A stretch of 64,000 nt of DNA from Granulicella cerasi (GCF_025685575.1 NZ_JAGSYD010000003.1:372001-436000), one strand, 5' to 3'. Positions 37,451-45,572 are shown, counted from the stretch's first letter. Made by a program: numbers and translations. Notes: generated by a model not told the origin, from the letters alone.

Positions 37451-37938
37451 GCCATACGAAGCCATCTTTGATTCAACTCACCATCAACGGCCAGACGCAG
37501 AGCCTAGAAGTGCCGCCGATGAAGCGTCTGCTTGATGTGCTGCGCGAAGACCTGCACCTGACTGGCACGAAAGAAGGCTGCGGCGAAGGCGAGTGCGGTG
37601 CCTGCGCTGTCATGATGAACGGCGAGCTCGTGAACTCCTGCCTGGTGCCTGCATTGCAGGTGCAAGGAGCGCAGCTCCGCACCATCGAAGGCGTGGCCAC
37701 GGATGGACACCTTCATCCGATCCAGCAATGCTTCCTCGAACGCGGCGGAGCGCAGTGCGGCATCTGCACGCCGGGCATGATCCTCGCAACGCAACATCTG
37801 CTCGATAAGCATCCGAATCCGACGATGGAGCAGATTCAGGAAGGCCTCGGCGGTAATCTCTGCCGCTGCACCGGATACATGCGCATCTTCGAAAGCGTGC
37901 AACAGGCAGCGCAGTGCGCGCTCGCGGGCAAGGAGTAA
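37447..37938 (+). CDS. xanthine dehydrogenase-family [2Fe-2S] subunit (small)
   Basis: 163 aa electron-transfer subunit. The plant-ferredoxin-type N-terminal cluster is bound by GCGEGECGACAV plus a later Cys in VNSCLVPAL (residues about 42-62). The C-terminal helical cluster uses CGICTPGMIL and LCRCTGYMRI (about 101-142). All eight expected Cys are present. Starts within the ATGA overlap with the large subunit and ends 3 nt before the FAD subunit. Confidence 0.95.
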   Translation: MSHTKPSLIQLTINGQTQSLEVPPMKRLLDVLREDLHLTGTKEGCGEGECGACAVMMNGELVNSCLVPALQVQGAQLRTIEGVATDGHLHPIQQCFLERGGAQCGICTPGMILATQHLLDKHPNPTMEQIQEGLGGNLCRCTGYMRIFESVQQAAQCALAGKE

Positions 37939-37941
37939 CCG

Positions 37942-38817
37942 ATGCGCTCTGACGTGACGCAGTACGAACTCGCCGCACCGCCAACGCTTGATGCGATCCT
38001 CGCGAAGCTCGCCACAGAGCCCGGGCAGCATATGCCCATCGCTGGAGGCACAGAGTTGATGGTCGCGCTCGGCGTCGGCCGCCTACCGCATCATTCGCTG
38101 CTCTCGCTGCAACACCTCACAGAGTTGCGCTTCATCCGCGAAGAGGCTGACAGCATCGTCCTCGGCGCGAACACGACCTTCACCGACATCCGCCGGAGTG
38201 CGTTGATCGCAGCGAAACTTCCCTTGCTCGCGCAATCCGCCTCGTGGACCGGCGCCATCGCCAACCAGAATCGTGCCACGCTCGGTGGCAACATCGTGAA
38301 CGCTTCCCCTGCCGCGGACAATCCGCCGGTGCTGCTGGTCTATGGCGCAACCATCACGCTCATCAGCCAGAGCGGCACGCGCACACTTCCCTATGCCGAC
38401 TTCCATCTCGGCTACAAGAAGACTGCGTTGCGTCCCGACGAACTCGTACACAGCGTGACGATCCCCGCGCAGCAAGATAGCCATCGACCCTACATTCGCA
38501 AGGTAGGCACGCGCAACGCGCTGGCGATTTCCAAGATCGCACTCGCCGGTCTCGCAAGCGTTGAGAACAACATCCTTCAGGAGATTCGCCTCGGCGCAGC
38601 CTCGTTGGCCGATCGTCCCATTCGCTGCACTGCAGCGGAGTCTGCGCTTGCAGGAGCTTCACTCGCGCCGGACCAACTCGAGGAGACGGTTCGCATCGGA
38701 CGAGCAGCGCTCGCGCTGGAAGCAAAGCCGATCGACGACATCCGCTCCACCGCGCGCTACCGCTCCACAGTGGCAGAGAACCTGCTCGAAGAATTCATTC
38801 GATCACTCGCCGTATAA
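37942..38817 (+). CDS. xanthine dehydrogenase-family FAD-binding subunit (medium)
   Basis: 291 aa subunit passing electrons from the Fe-S centres to FAD. FAD pyrophosphate contacts are in MPIAGGTELMVALGVGRL (residues about 31-50) and ATLGGNIVNASPAADNPPVLL (about 113-133). The C-terminal CO-dehydrogenase flavoprotein domain holds SKIALAGLASV and an ending typical for CoxM-type subunits. Its final 15 bp overlap the convergent mocA gene. Confidence 0.94.
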   Translation: MRSDVTQYELAAPPTLDAILAKLATEPGQHMPIAGGTELMVALGVGRLPHHSLLSLQHLTELRFIREEADSIVLGANTTFTDIRRSALIAAKLPLLAQSASWTGAIANQNRATLGGNIVNASPAADNPPVLLVYGATITLISQSGTRTLPYADFHLGYKKTALRPDELVHSVTIPAQQDSHRPYIRKVGTRNALAISKIALAGLASVENNILQEIRLGAASLADRPIRCTAAESALAGASLAPDQLEETVRIGRAALALEAKPIDDIRSTARYRSTVAENLLEEFIRSLAV

Positions 38818-39372
38818 CGCGCGCGCCCGTTGCAGGTCTTCGGGCGTATCGATATCAAGCGCGAGTCCTTCGTCCTGCACCGCCTCAGCGTTGCGAATCA
38901 GCGCTCGCGCCCCCTGATCGCCATGCAGCGCCAGCAGATCCGTGAAGCGAGTATGCGGAAAATACGCAGGCACGGCAGTTCGCCCTTCATAACGACTGGC
39001 TTTGATGCGGGTGCGATCTTCCACGAGTGCCCTGACGTGCTCCACGGCGAGTCCCACCTGATCGCAGGCGAGTATCACCGCTCCGTCCACAACCAGTCCC
39101 TGCGCAGCGCCCAGGAACTGCACGCCGCAACGGATCGACGCGGCCATGCCCTCGCTTGCATTCGGGTTCACTACGACGCGCACGTTGTCGGCAAGAACGC
39201 CCTCAGCAACCGTCGCGTCCTGCACCACGACTACGACAGGCGACAGTCCTGCGCCCAGCGCAACCTTCACCGTAAGCTGCAGCAAGTTTGCTCCGCCTAC
39301 CGTCACCAACTGCTTTGGCTGACCCAAACGGCGCGAGAAGCCTGCGGCCAAAATCACCGCTGCGACGTTCAT
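38803..39372 (-). CDS. MobA-like NTP transferase, probable molybdenum cofactor cytidylyltransferase
   Basis: 189 aa GT-A-like nucleotidyltransferase that would attach CMP (MocA-type) to Mo-molybdopterin for hydroxylases. The opening VAAVILAAGFSRRLGQPKQLV is the signature, followed by NPNASEGMAASIRCGV and ACDQVGLAVEHVRALV (Asp for metal). ATG at 39372 overlaps the XdhC stop by 4 nt (ATGA), so the two maturation genes are coupled and run towards the structural genes, overlapping the end of the FAD subunit by 15 bp. Confidence 0.88.
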   Translation of the reverse strand: MNVAAVILAAGFSRRLGQPKQLVTVGGANLLQLTVKVALGAGLSPVVVVVQDATVAEGVLADNVRVVVNPNASEGMAASIRCGVQFLGAAQGLVVDGAVILACDQVGLAVEHVRALVEDRTRIKASRYEGRTAVPAYFPHTRFTDLLALHGDQGARALIRNAEAVQDEGLALDIDTPEDLQRARALYGE

Positions 39373-40415
39373 AGAACGCACTGCGTCTGCAGATAGCGAG
39401 ACGCCCCGCCCTTTTCGATTTGCTCTTCCACCATCGCAACACTGAGTCGGCGAGTGAGCGGCAGCTTGCCGTGAAGGCTCGCCTGAATTTCCGCGATCGT
39501 TGCCAACGCCACAGAGTCCGCGCCGTCTCCGCCGAGATCAAGCCCCATCGGCGAGTTCACGGCCTCGCATACACGCTCCAGCGGCCACTGCAGGGATGCT
39601 GCAGCTTCGGCCATCAGCAGCGCGCTTCGATGCCTCGCTCCGAGCAAGCCCAGGTAGCGCGGGGCTGCGGGAAGAATGCGTTCCAGAAAATCGCGGTCCT
39701 GCTCATAGCTATGTGTCATGATCGCGACCGCATCAGACGGGTTCAGCAGCAAGTCGTCAAGCGAGCATCCCACAGATTCCGCTTCAGGGAACCGCGCCCT
39801 CGTCGCCCATTGTGTGCGGCCATCCACCACGCTGATACGCCACCCCATCGAGGCAGCGGTGCTCGCCATTGCCTGTGCGTCATCACCCGCGCCACAAAGA
39901 ATCAAACGCTGTGGGGGCAACAGCATCTCCTCGTACGTTCCTTCCGCAGGGACCGCACCCGCTTCGCCGAAGAGTCGTTCTCCTGCTTCGCTAAAGATCC
40001 AGCGTTGCAGCGGACGATTCTCTATCGGCAACGTCGTGAGAACGCGCCTCGTCTGACCATGCAGACAAGCTTCAAACGCTTCCATGAGCGCGACGCAGGC
40101 CGGTGTGTCGGTCGGTTCCAGAAGAAGGTCGACCGTCCCGCCGCAGCCAAGGCCAAAAGGAATCTCCGCGGTGTCGTCAAACAATGTGGAGTAGCGATCA
40201 ACACAAGCGCCCTGACGAATCTTCCACTGAGCTTTCCGCAACACCTCTGCTTCGAGGCATCCTCCGGAAATGGCACCCGCATATTCGCCATTCGCAGCCA
40301 GCAGCAGCCGTGCGCCAGGCTTGCGATAGCTCGATCCTTCAACGCGCACGAGCGTCACCAGCGCGACAGCGCCGCCCTGCTTCCAAAGCTCGACGATTCG
40401 GATCATTTCGCGCAT
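39369..40415 (-). CDS. XdhC/CoxI family Mo-cofactor maturation protein
   Basis: 348 aa protein thought to insert sulfurated molybdenum cofactor into xanthine-dehydrogenase-type enzymes. N-terminal XdhC_CoxI domain (residues 1-75: VALVTLVRVEGSSYRKPGARLLL, AISGGCLEAEV) and a C-terminal Rossmann domain (about 165-310: LILCGAGDDAQAMASTAASMGWRISVVDGR, MTHSYEQDRDFLERIL, YLGLLGARHRS). Both match the family. Divergent from the tetR gene with a 63-bp gap. Confidence 0.9.
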   Translation of the reverse strand: MREMIRIVELWKQGGAVALVTLVRVEGSSYRKPGARLLLAANGEYAGAISGGCLEAEVLRKAQWKIRQGACVDRYSTLFDDTAEIPFGLGCGGTVDLLLEPTDTPACVALMEAFEACLHGQTRRVLTTLPIENRPLQRWIFSEAGERLFGEAGAVPAEGTYEEMLLPPQRLILCGAGDDAQAMASTAASMGWRISVVDGRTQWATRARFPEAESVGCSLDDLLLNPSDAVAIMTHSYEQDRDFLERILPAAPRYLGLLGARHRSALLMAEAAASLQWPLERVCEAVNSPMGLDLGGDGADSVALATIAEIQASLHGKLPLTRRLSVAMVEEQIEKGGASRYLQTQCVL

Positions 40416-40478
40416 CGTGTCTTTCTTGGATGCTACCGCTCAGCAGAAGCATCACAAAAGCTATACCCTCGATTAAGC

Positions 40479-41057
40479 ATGGCACGAGCGAAGAGTCCAG
40501 AAAAGCGCGCCGCGATCCTCGAGGCCGCCACACATGAAATTGCCGAGATAGGCCTGAGCGCCTCCACGGCTCGTATCGCCAAACGAGCTGGCGTCGCCGA
40601 AGGAACACTCTTCATCTACTTCTCGAATAAAGACGTTCTCTTCAACGAACTTTACGCCGAGCTGAAACGCGAAACCTACACAGCCCTTGGCAGGAATTTC
40701 CCGGTCGGCGGATCGCTCGAAGAGCGCGCCCGGTATGTGTGGAACAGCTATATCGATTGGAACTCTCGCCATCCAGCCAAAGGCAAGGCCTCTTCTCTGC
40801 TCCATCTGTGCGCGGCCATCGAACCAGAAACACGCGAGCTTTCGTCGGGAGCCAAGCCGGAGATCGAGCGCGTCCTCGCAGAACTCCGCAAAGCTCCAGC
40901 GTTTCGGTCGATGCCGAAGTCCTTTGTTTCCTCGTTGATGCGCTCCATGCAGGAAGCCGTCCTCGAGACCATTGCGCTGCATCCGCAGAATCGTAAGAAG
41001 TTGATCGACGCAGGCTTTGCCGCGTTCTGGCGTGCTGTAAACGAACAGACAAAATAA
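40479..41057 (+). CDS. TetR-family transcriptional regulator
   Basis: 192 aa. The N-terminal helix-turn-helix (residues about 8-55: RAAILEAATHEIAEIGLSASTARIAKRAGVAEGTLFIYFSNKDVLFNELY) is typical TetR; the C-terminal ligand domain is not assignable. ATG at 40479 gives the standard short lead into helix 1; the open frame upstream overlaps the divergent gene. TATACC at 40462-40467 may be its -10. It precedes the short-chain dehydrogenase by 52 bp that hold a 20-bp palindrome, so it probably controls that gene. Confidence 0.88.
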   Translation: MARAKSPEKRAAILEAATHEIAEIGLSASTARIAKRAGVAEGTLFIYFSNKDVLFNELYAELKRETYTALGRNFPVGGSLEERARYVWNSYIDWNSRHPAKGKASSLLHLCAAIEPETRELSSGAKPEIERVLAELRKAPAFRSMPKSFVSSLMRSMQEAVLETIALHPQNRKKLIDAGFAAFWRAVNEQTK

Positions 41058-41074
41058 ATGAGCAACCACTCACT

Positions 41075-41094
41075 CATTCATGCGTCTATGAATG
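41075..41094. promoter_or_regulatory. putative TetR operator
   Basis: CATTCAT (41075-41081), a 6-bp spacer, ATGAATG (41088-41094): a perfect 7-bp inverted repeat with even spacing, the size of TetR-family operators. It lies just before the SDR ribosome site (AGGAG, 41096-41100). A weaker pair AATGAG/CTCATT (41057-41062, 41073-41078) overlaps its left side. Confidence 0.6.
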
Positions 41095-41109
41095 CAGGAG
41101 AGAACACTC

Positions 41110-41973
41110 ATGCCTAAAACCTGGCTCATTACCGGCGCTGGCAACGGCCTTGGCCACGATATTGCCGAAGCCGCCCTCGCAAGCGGAGACAACGTTGTTG
41201 CCACCGCTCGCCGCATTCACGAACTCGACTCCCTCGTGCAGCAGTATGGCACTCGCATCCTGCCCTTCACCCTTGAAGTCCGCGACCAGGACGCCGCCAA
41301 GGCTGCCGTACTCGCGGCCGTGGATACCTTCGGCACTCTCGACGTTCTTGTGAACAATGCCGGCTACGGCTTCTTCGCGCCGTTCGAACAGATGACCGAC
41401 GAGCAGTTCAACGGCGTCTTCGACACCTGCTTCTGGGGCGTTGTCTACACCACACGCGCCGCCGTTCCCGTGATGCGCAAGCAACGCAGCGGCCATATTT
41501 TCCAGGTTTCCTCGATTGGAGGTCGCATTGCCATGCCCGGCAACACGCCCTATCACGCAGCGAAATGGGCCGTGGGTGGCCTTAGCGATTCCCTGGGCTT
41601 CGAGGTCGCGCCTTTTGGAGTCAAAGTCTGCACACTAGAACCGGGCGGCATTCGGACGAACTGGGCGCATCGCGCAGGCGAAGGTTCGCCTGAACTACTG
41701 CCTGAGTACGTCGACAGCGTTGGCGCCATCCTGAAATTGCTGGAAGCCGTGCGCGGCAATAGCGAAGGCGATCCCAGGCGCATCGCCGACGTCATCGTAA
41801 AGCTTGCTGCAAGCGACGACGTTCCCGCTCGCCTGATCCTTGGCGTGGATGCAGAGGCACGCGTCAAGCACGTTGAAAAAGCGCGGGCGGCAGAAGCGGT
41901 GAAGTGGGAAGCGACGACACACTCCACGGTCTTCCCCAACGCACCCAAAATTGACTATGGTCTGAAGGACTAA
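41110..41973 (+). CDS. short-chain dehydrogenase/reductase (classical SDR)
   Basis: 287 aa NAD(P)-dependent oxidoreductase. Cofactor motif TGAGNGLG (residues about 8-15), NNAG near 85, catalytic Ser in QVSSIGGR (about 139) and YHAAK (about 152-156), followed by the PGGIRTNW loop. An Arg after the Gly motif region (ATARRIHEL) favours NADP(H). The extended C-terminus resembles those SDRs often paired with TetR regulators in stress or xenobiotic response. ATG at 41110 has AGGAG 9 nt upstream. Substrate unknown. Strong bidirectional terminator follows. Confidence 0.9.
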   Translation: MPKTWLITGAGNGLGHDIAEAALASGDNVVATARRIHELDSLVQQYGTRILPFTLEVRDQDAAKAAVLAAVDTFGTLDVLVNNAGYGFFAPFEQMTDEQFNGVFDTCFWGVVYTTRAAVPVMRKQRSGHIFQVSSIGGRIAMPGNTPYHAAKWAVGGLSDSLGFEVAPFGVKVCTLEPGGIRTNWAHRAGEGSPELLPEYVDSVGAILKLLEAVRGNSEGDPRRIADVIVKLAASDDVPARLILGVDAEARVKHVEKARAAEAVKWEATTHSTVFPNAPKIDYGLKD

Positions 41974-42009
41974 AAAAGCGCCCTTCCTCATGCAGGAAGG
42001 GCGCTTTTT
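41973..42009. terminator. bidirectional intrinsic terminator between SDR and cysH
   Basis: A 16-bp stem (41973-41988 with 41994-42009) with A-run and T-run flanks ends both the SDR gene and the convergent cys operon. Confidence 0.92.
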
Positions 42010-42018
42010 CATTTCTCG

Positions 42019-42735
42019 CTAAGAGGCTTTCTCGCTGAAGGTGTGAATGCCACACTCGAGCTTCTTGCCGCCCCACCGTCCAGAGCGGGGATCAGCGCCA
42101 GCCTCAGGGATCTTCGTACAAGGCTCGCAGCCGATGGAGGTGTAGCCGAGGTCATAGAGCGAAAGCTTCGGGATGCCATGCTCATTCGCATAAGCTTCCA
42201 CTCGCGCCCAATCCCAATCCGCGAGGATGCTGACCTTCTTGAGCATCTTCCCCGTCGGCAGCTTGTGGTCTTCCACCTTCTTCAGGCCCGCGCGCGTGGG
42301 CGACTGCTCACGACGCAACCCCGTAAACCACCATGAGTACGGCTCAAGAGAACGCATCAACGGCTCGACTTTACGCAGGTTGCAGCACTCCGTTGGTTGC
42401 ACGATATGCAGCAGGCCGAACTGGCTCTCATGCTCCGCCAGCGTCTGCTTCGGCATCGCATTGACGAGGTTCAGCCGCCACTCGTTCACGAGCCGATCGC
42501 GATACTCGATCAGTGCCGGGAAGTGATAGCCGGTCTCGAGAAAGATCACCGGCACATCTGCCAGGTGCTTGCGCAGCAGATGCAGGACCACCATGTCTTC
42601 CGCCTGAAAGCTCGAGGTGAGGCACACGTGCTCGCCACCGCTGGCGCGCAGCACCTCTGCGACAAGCTCCTCTGCCGACAACGCCTCTACCGCTGCGTTG
42701 TCCTCCAGCACATTGCTCTCTGCCACACTCGACAT
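42019..42735 (-). CDS. cysH: assimilatory (phospho)adenylyl-sulfate reductase, 4Fe-4S APS type
   Basis: 238 aa. Reduces activated sulfate to sulfite with thioredoxin. The PP-loop-like TSSFQAEDMVVLHLL and ETGYHFPALIEY bind the nucleotide; TGLRREQSPTRA follows. It carries the Cys-Cys (PTECCNLRKV) and Cys-x-x-Cys (GCEPCTK) pairs that ligate a 4Fe-4S cluster in APS reductases, and the redox Cys in the C-terminal ECGIH. PAPS-specific enzymes lack the cluster cysteines, so APS is the likely substrate. ATG at 42735 has AAGGGG about 6-8 nt upstream. Third gene of cysD-cysN-cysH, 21 bp after cysN. Confidence 0.93.
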   Translation of the reverse strand: MSSVAESNVLEDNAAVEALSAEELVAEVLRASGGEHVCLTSSFQAEDMVVLHLLRKHLADVPVIFLETGYHFPALIEYRDRLVNEWRLNLVNAMPKQTLAEHESQFGLLHIVQPTECCNLRKVEPLMRSLEPYSWWFTGLRREQSPTRAGLKKVEDHKLPTGKMLKKVSILADWDWARVEAYANEHGIPKLSLYDLGYTSIGCEPCTKIPEAGADPRSGRWGGKKLECGIHTFSEKAS

Positions 42736-42756
42736 GGTGTGCCCCTTCTCGTTCGC

Positions 42757-44391
42757 CTAGCGAACGAACCGCTCTTCGGCGGCCTCTGCTGATTCGATGA
42801 ATGCATCACCCACAAGGTCGCGAAGCTTTGCAGTCGTGGCTTCGTCCAGCGAGCGCGAAGTGATCGCCACCACGCCAGCCAACTGCAGCGCACGCGCCAC
42901 GGAGACGATAGAAGCCTCGTCGATCAACACATCGTCAATGATCACAGCCTGCTGGTGCTGCGATGCAAGGACTTCAGCAATACGCCTTGCGGCCGCGGCA
43001 TCACCGCGCAGCGCGACGAACGCAAAACCCGTCGCAGCATCGTCGCTGCTCGCTTCCGTGGCTTCGATGATCATCGCCGCGCCCACAGTAGCGTTGCTTA
43101 CAGGGTCGATGAGGATCAGAGAGCCCATGCCGCGCGACTCTGCATAGGCGTCGAAGAACAGCGGCAAGCTGGTCTCGAACTCAACCTCGGCGATGTCGTT
43201 CATCTGCAGCTCGGCCGCGTCGACATGCTCCGTCGTATTGACGTTCACGCGATAGCGAATCGCCTTCACGGTAGCGCGCACCGTGCGTGTCGTGTGCTTG
43301 GCGAGATACGTCTTGCCTACGCGCAGCGGCGTCTCGTGCATCCACACAATCATCGTGCGAAACGCCGTGCTCGCCGACGGCGCAACTTCGTTCTCTGCGA
43401 TCAGCATTTCGCCGCGCGAGAGATCAATCTCGTCCTCGAGCTCGATGGTGATCGAGCGCGGCGACGCGGCGGACTTCAGCTCACCGTCGTACGTCACGAT
43501 GCTCTTCACGCGCGTCGTGCGTCCGCTCGGCAAAGCCTTCACCTTCTGCCCTGCGCGCACTTCTCCACGCTCCACGCGACCAGCAAAGCCGCGGAAGTTC
43601 ATGTCAGGGCGCACGACGAGCTGCACCGGAAAACGCAGCGGTTCTGTGGCTTCGTCAGTCACCTTGAGGGGCACCGTCTCGAGATACTCGAGCAATGTTT
43701 TTCCTGTGTACCAAGGCATGTTGGTGCTCGGGTCAACAACGTTGTCGCCCGCGAGCGCGCTCACCGGAACGATGTCCATGCTCTTGATGCCGAGCTTCGT
43801 CGCCAGCGCAGTGAACTGCTCCTTCACCTGCGCGTAGACCTCTTCCGAGTAGCCGACGAGGTCCATCTTATTCACGGCTGCCACGACGTGCGGAATGCGC
43901 AACAGCGAAGCGATGTAGGTGTGGCGGCGCGACTGCGGCAGCAGGCCACCGGCCTTAGCAAACGCATTCGCGTCGATGAGCACAATCGCCACATCAGCGG
44001 TCGAAGCACCGGTCGCCATGTTGCGCGTGTACTGCTCGTGGCCGGGGGTGTCCGCGATGATGAACTTGCGCTTCGAGGTCGAGAAGTAGCGATACGCCAC
44101 GTCGATTGTGATGCCCTGCTCGCGCTCGGCCTTCAGGCCATCGGTCAACAGCGAAAGATCCACGCGGCCTTCGCCAGCGCGGTTTACGCGGCTCGCGCGG
44201 ATCGTCGCAAGCTGATCTTCGTAGACGCTCTTGGTGTCGTGCAGCAGGCGACCGATCAGCGTCGACTTGCCATCGTCCACCGAGCCAGCAGTAGTGAAGC
44301 GCAGCATCTCCTGGTCGAGATGCGCGTCGAGAAAAGTGCGGAAGCGTTGCTCATGTTGAGCGTCGGTGAGGTTCAACGTAGTCGTCGACAT
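42757..44391 (-). CDS. cysN: sulfate adenylyltransferase subunit 1 (GTPase), with degenerate C-terminal extension
   Basis: 544 aa. GTPase that drives APS formation by CysD. EF-Tu-like G motifs: GSVDDGKSTLIGRLL, DTPGHEQYTRNMATGAS, NKMDLVGYSEE. Domains 2 and 3 end near residue 440 (GSLILIDPVSNATVGAAMI). The remaining 100 residues have no counterpart in a plain CysN (about 475 aa) and are shorter than a CysC APS-kinase domain in CysNC (about 630 aa). Segments FVALRGDAAAARRIAEVL, AVIIDD and SVARALQLAGVVAITSRSLD look like a kinase core that has lost its P-loop. ATG directly abuts the cysD TAA. Confidence 0.94.
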   Translation of the reverse strand: MSTTTLNLTDAQHEQRFRTFLDAHLDQEMLRFTTAGSVDDGKSTLIGRLLHDTKSVYEDQLATIRASRVNRAGEGRVDLSLLTDGLKAEREQGITIDVAYRYFSTSKRKFIIADTPGHEQYTRNMATGASTADVAIVLIDANAFAKAGGLLPQSRRHTYIASLLRIPHVVAAVNKMDLVGYSEEVYAQVKEQFTALATKLGIKSMDIVPVSALAGDNVVDPSTNMPWYTGKTLLEYLETVPLKVTDEATEPLRFPVQLVVRPDMNFRGFAGRVERGEVRAGQKVKALPSGRTTRVKSIVTYDGELKSAASPRSITIELEDEIDLSRGEMLIAENEVAPSASTAFRTMIVWMHETPLRVGKTYLAKHTTRTVRATVKAIRYRVNVNTTEHVDAAELQMNDIAEVEFETSLPLFFDAYAESRGMGSLILIDPVSNATVGAAMIIEATEASSDDAATGFAFVALRGDAAAARRIAEVLASQHQQAVIIDDVLIDEASIVSVARALQLAGVVAITSRSLDEATTAKLRDLVGDAFIESAEAAEERFVR

Positions 44392-45339
44392 TTAGAAGTA
44401 GCCCTCCCGCTTCTTCGTTTCCATGGAGCCTTCTTCGTCGTGGTCAATCGCGCGGTTTTCGCGCTCGGAACGACGGAAGGTGATCAGCTCTTCGATAATC
44501 TTCGGCAGCGTGTCTGCCTCACTGGCGATCGCGCCCGTGCAGGGCGAGCAGCCCAGCGAGCGCATGCGCACCATGCGCTTCTCCACGGTCTCATGCGGTA
44601 ACAAACGCGTCGTGTGATCGACGATCGTCAACGTACCGCCACGCACCACGACATCACGCTCCTGCGCAAAGTACATCGGCACGATCGGAATCTGTTCCGA
44701 GTAGAGATAGAGCCAGATGTCGAGCTCCGTCCAGTTCGAAAGCGGGAACACGCGAATAGACTCACCCTTGCGCAGACGCGAGTTATACAGCGACCACAGC
44801 TCAGGACGCTGGTTCTTCGGGTCCCACTGGCCCGCCCCATCGCGGAACGAGTACACACGCTCTTTCGCGCGCGATTTCTCTTCATCACGACGAGCACCGC
44901 CGAACGCAGCGTCAAAGCCGCCTTCAGCAAGACCATCGAGCAGTGAACGCGTCTTCAAAGCACCGCAGCAGTTCTGCGTGCCGAGCTTCCACGGGCTCGC
45001 GCCGTCGGCAATCGCCTCTTCGTTGCGATGCACGATCAGCTCCGCGCCAATTTCCTTGGTGTACTTGTCGCGGAACTCGATCATCTCCGTGAACTTGTAG
45101 CTGGTGTCGACATGCAGCAGCGGGAAGGGAATCTTGCCAGGGAAGAACGCTTTCTGCGCAAGGCGCAACATGACGCTCGAGTCCTTGCCGATCGAGTACA
45201 GCATGACCGGCTTGGCGAACTCAGCCACGGCCTCGCGGAAGATGTAGAGGCTCTCGGCCTCCAGCGCCTGCAGGTGGTTCAGCCGCTCGTGATAAACCTC
45301 GCGAACCGAATCCGGCAGCGTATCGACGGGTGTAGACAA
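44392..45339 (-). CDS. cysD: sulfate adenylyltransferase subunit 2
   Basis: 315 aa catalytic subunit (PP-loop ATP pyrophosphatase family) making APS from ATP and sulfate with CysN. Signature [22 protein letters not shown] (P-loop-like SGKDSS variant), [62 protein letters not shown] and the CPCTGAI-like [10 protein letters not shown] segment. The start is a TTG at 45339 with GGAGG 8 nt upstream. First structural gene of the cys operon, 132 nt after a Cys-rich leader ORF. Confidence 0.95.
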   Translation of the reverse strand: MSTPVDTLPDSVREVYHERLNHLQALEAESLYIFREAVAEFAKPVMLYSIGKDSSVMLRLAQKAFFPGKIPFPLLHVDTSYKFTEMIEFRDKYTKEIGAELIVHRNEEAIADGASPWKLGTQNCCGALKTRSLLDGLAEGGFDAAFGGARRDEEKSRAKERVYSFRDGAGQWDPKNQRPELWSLYNSRLRKGESIRVFPLSNWTELDIWLYLYSEQIPIVPMYFAQERDVVVRGGTLTIVDHTTRLLPHETVEKRMVRMRSLGCSPCTGAIASEADTLPKIIEELITFRRSERENRAIDHDEEGSMETKKREGYF

Positions 45340-45369
45340 AGGTGGTGCCTCCGAAGAGTGATGTGCGGC

Positions 45370-45473
45370 GATCGACGACCGGCCGAGGCCGAATCAGGGA
45401 TACGTCGCATAGATCTGGATGTGAAAGGGTGTTGCGAGCCTCAGCCGCGTGGGCCGGGTAGGGTCGATCGATC
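45370..45473 (-). promoter_or_regulatory. long-range RNA structure between Cys leader ORF and cysD (candidate attenuator)
   Basis: On the transcript, 45473-45462 (GATCGATCGACC, overlapping the leader stop codon) can pair with 45380-45370 (GGTCGTCGATC, one bulge). Nested inside, 45446-45438 (GGCTGAGGC) can pair with 45389-45381 (GCCTCGGCC, one G-U). The GCCTC of the latter strand can alternatively pair with GAGGC of the cysD ribosome-binding site (45352-45347). These two pairings exclude each other, the form expected of translational attenuation. There is no T-run for intrinsic termination. Confidence 0.5.
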
Positions 45474-45537
45474 AGTGGCAACAACAGGCCGCGGGGGCCT
45501 GGTGACAACACATCGCAATCGCGCGCAAAACTCGCAT
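45472..45537 (-). CDS. cysteine-rich leader peptide upstream of cysD (21 aa)
   Basis: ATG at 45537, TGA at 45474-45472. The peptide has five Cys in 21 residues, in two clusters: Cys10-Cys11 and Cys18-Cys19-Cys20, each followed by His. Codons are TGT-TGT and TGT-TGT-TGC. It sits 132 nt before cysD in the same direction. A promoter (45544-45572) ends 6 nt before its ATG, so the message would be leaderless. Known precedent: polycysteine leaderless short ORFs act as cysteine-responsive attenuators of sulfur genes in mycobacteria. The reading here, that stalling at Cys codons senses Cys-tRNA supply for cysDNH, is inference. Confidence 0.7.
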   Translation of the reverse strand: MRVLRAIAMCCHQAPAACCCH

Positions 45538-45543
45538 GACTTC

Positions 45544-45572
45544 AGTGTAAGCGGCCTCGGCTCAGGCGGCAA
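45544..45572 (-). promoter_or_regulatory. promoter of the cys leader-cysDNH operon
   Basis: On the minus strand TTGCCG (45572-45567), a 17-bp spacer, TACACT (45549-45544), then GAAGTC and the leader ATG. Initiation 7 nt after the -10 falls on the A of the ATG. From here to the ompA-like gene's Shine-Dalgarno (about 45573-45731) I see no other gene. Confidence 0.6.

Noticed and set aside
35078-38817. annotation as carbon monoxide dehydrogenase coxL-coxS-coxM
   Set aside because: Gene order and XdhC/MocA partners fit the broad family, but the AYRCSFR active-site loop of CoxL is not present.
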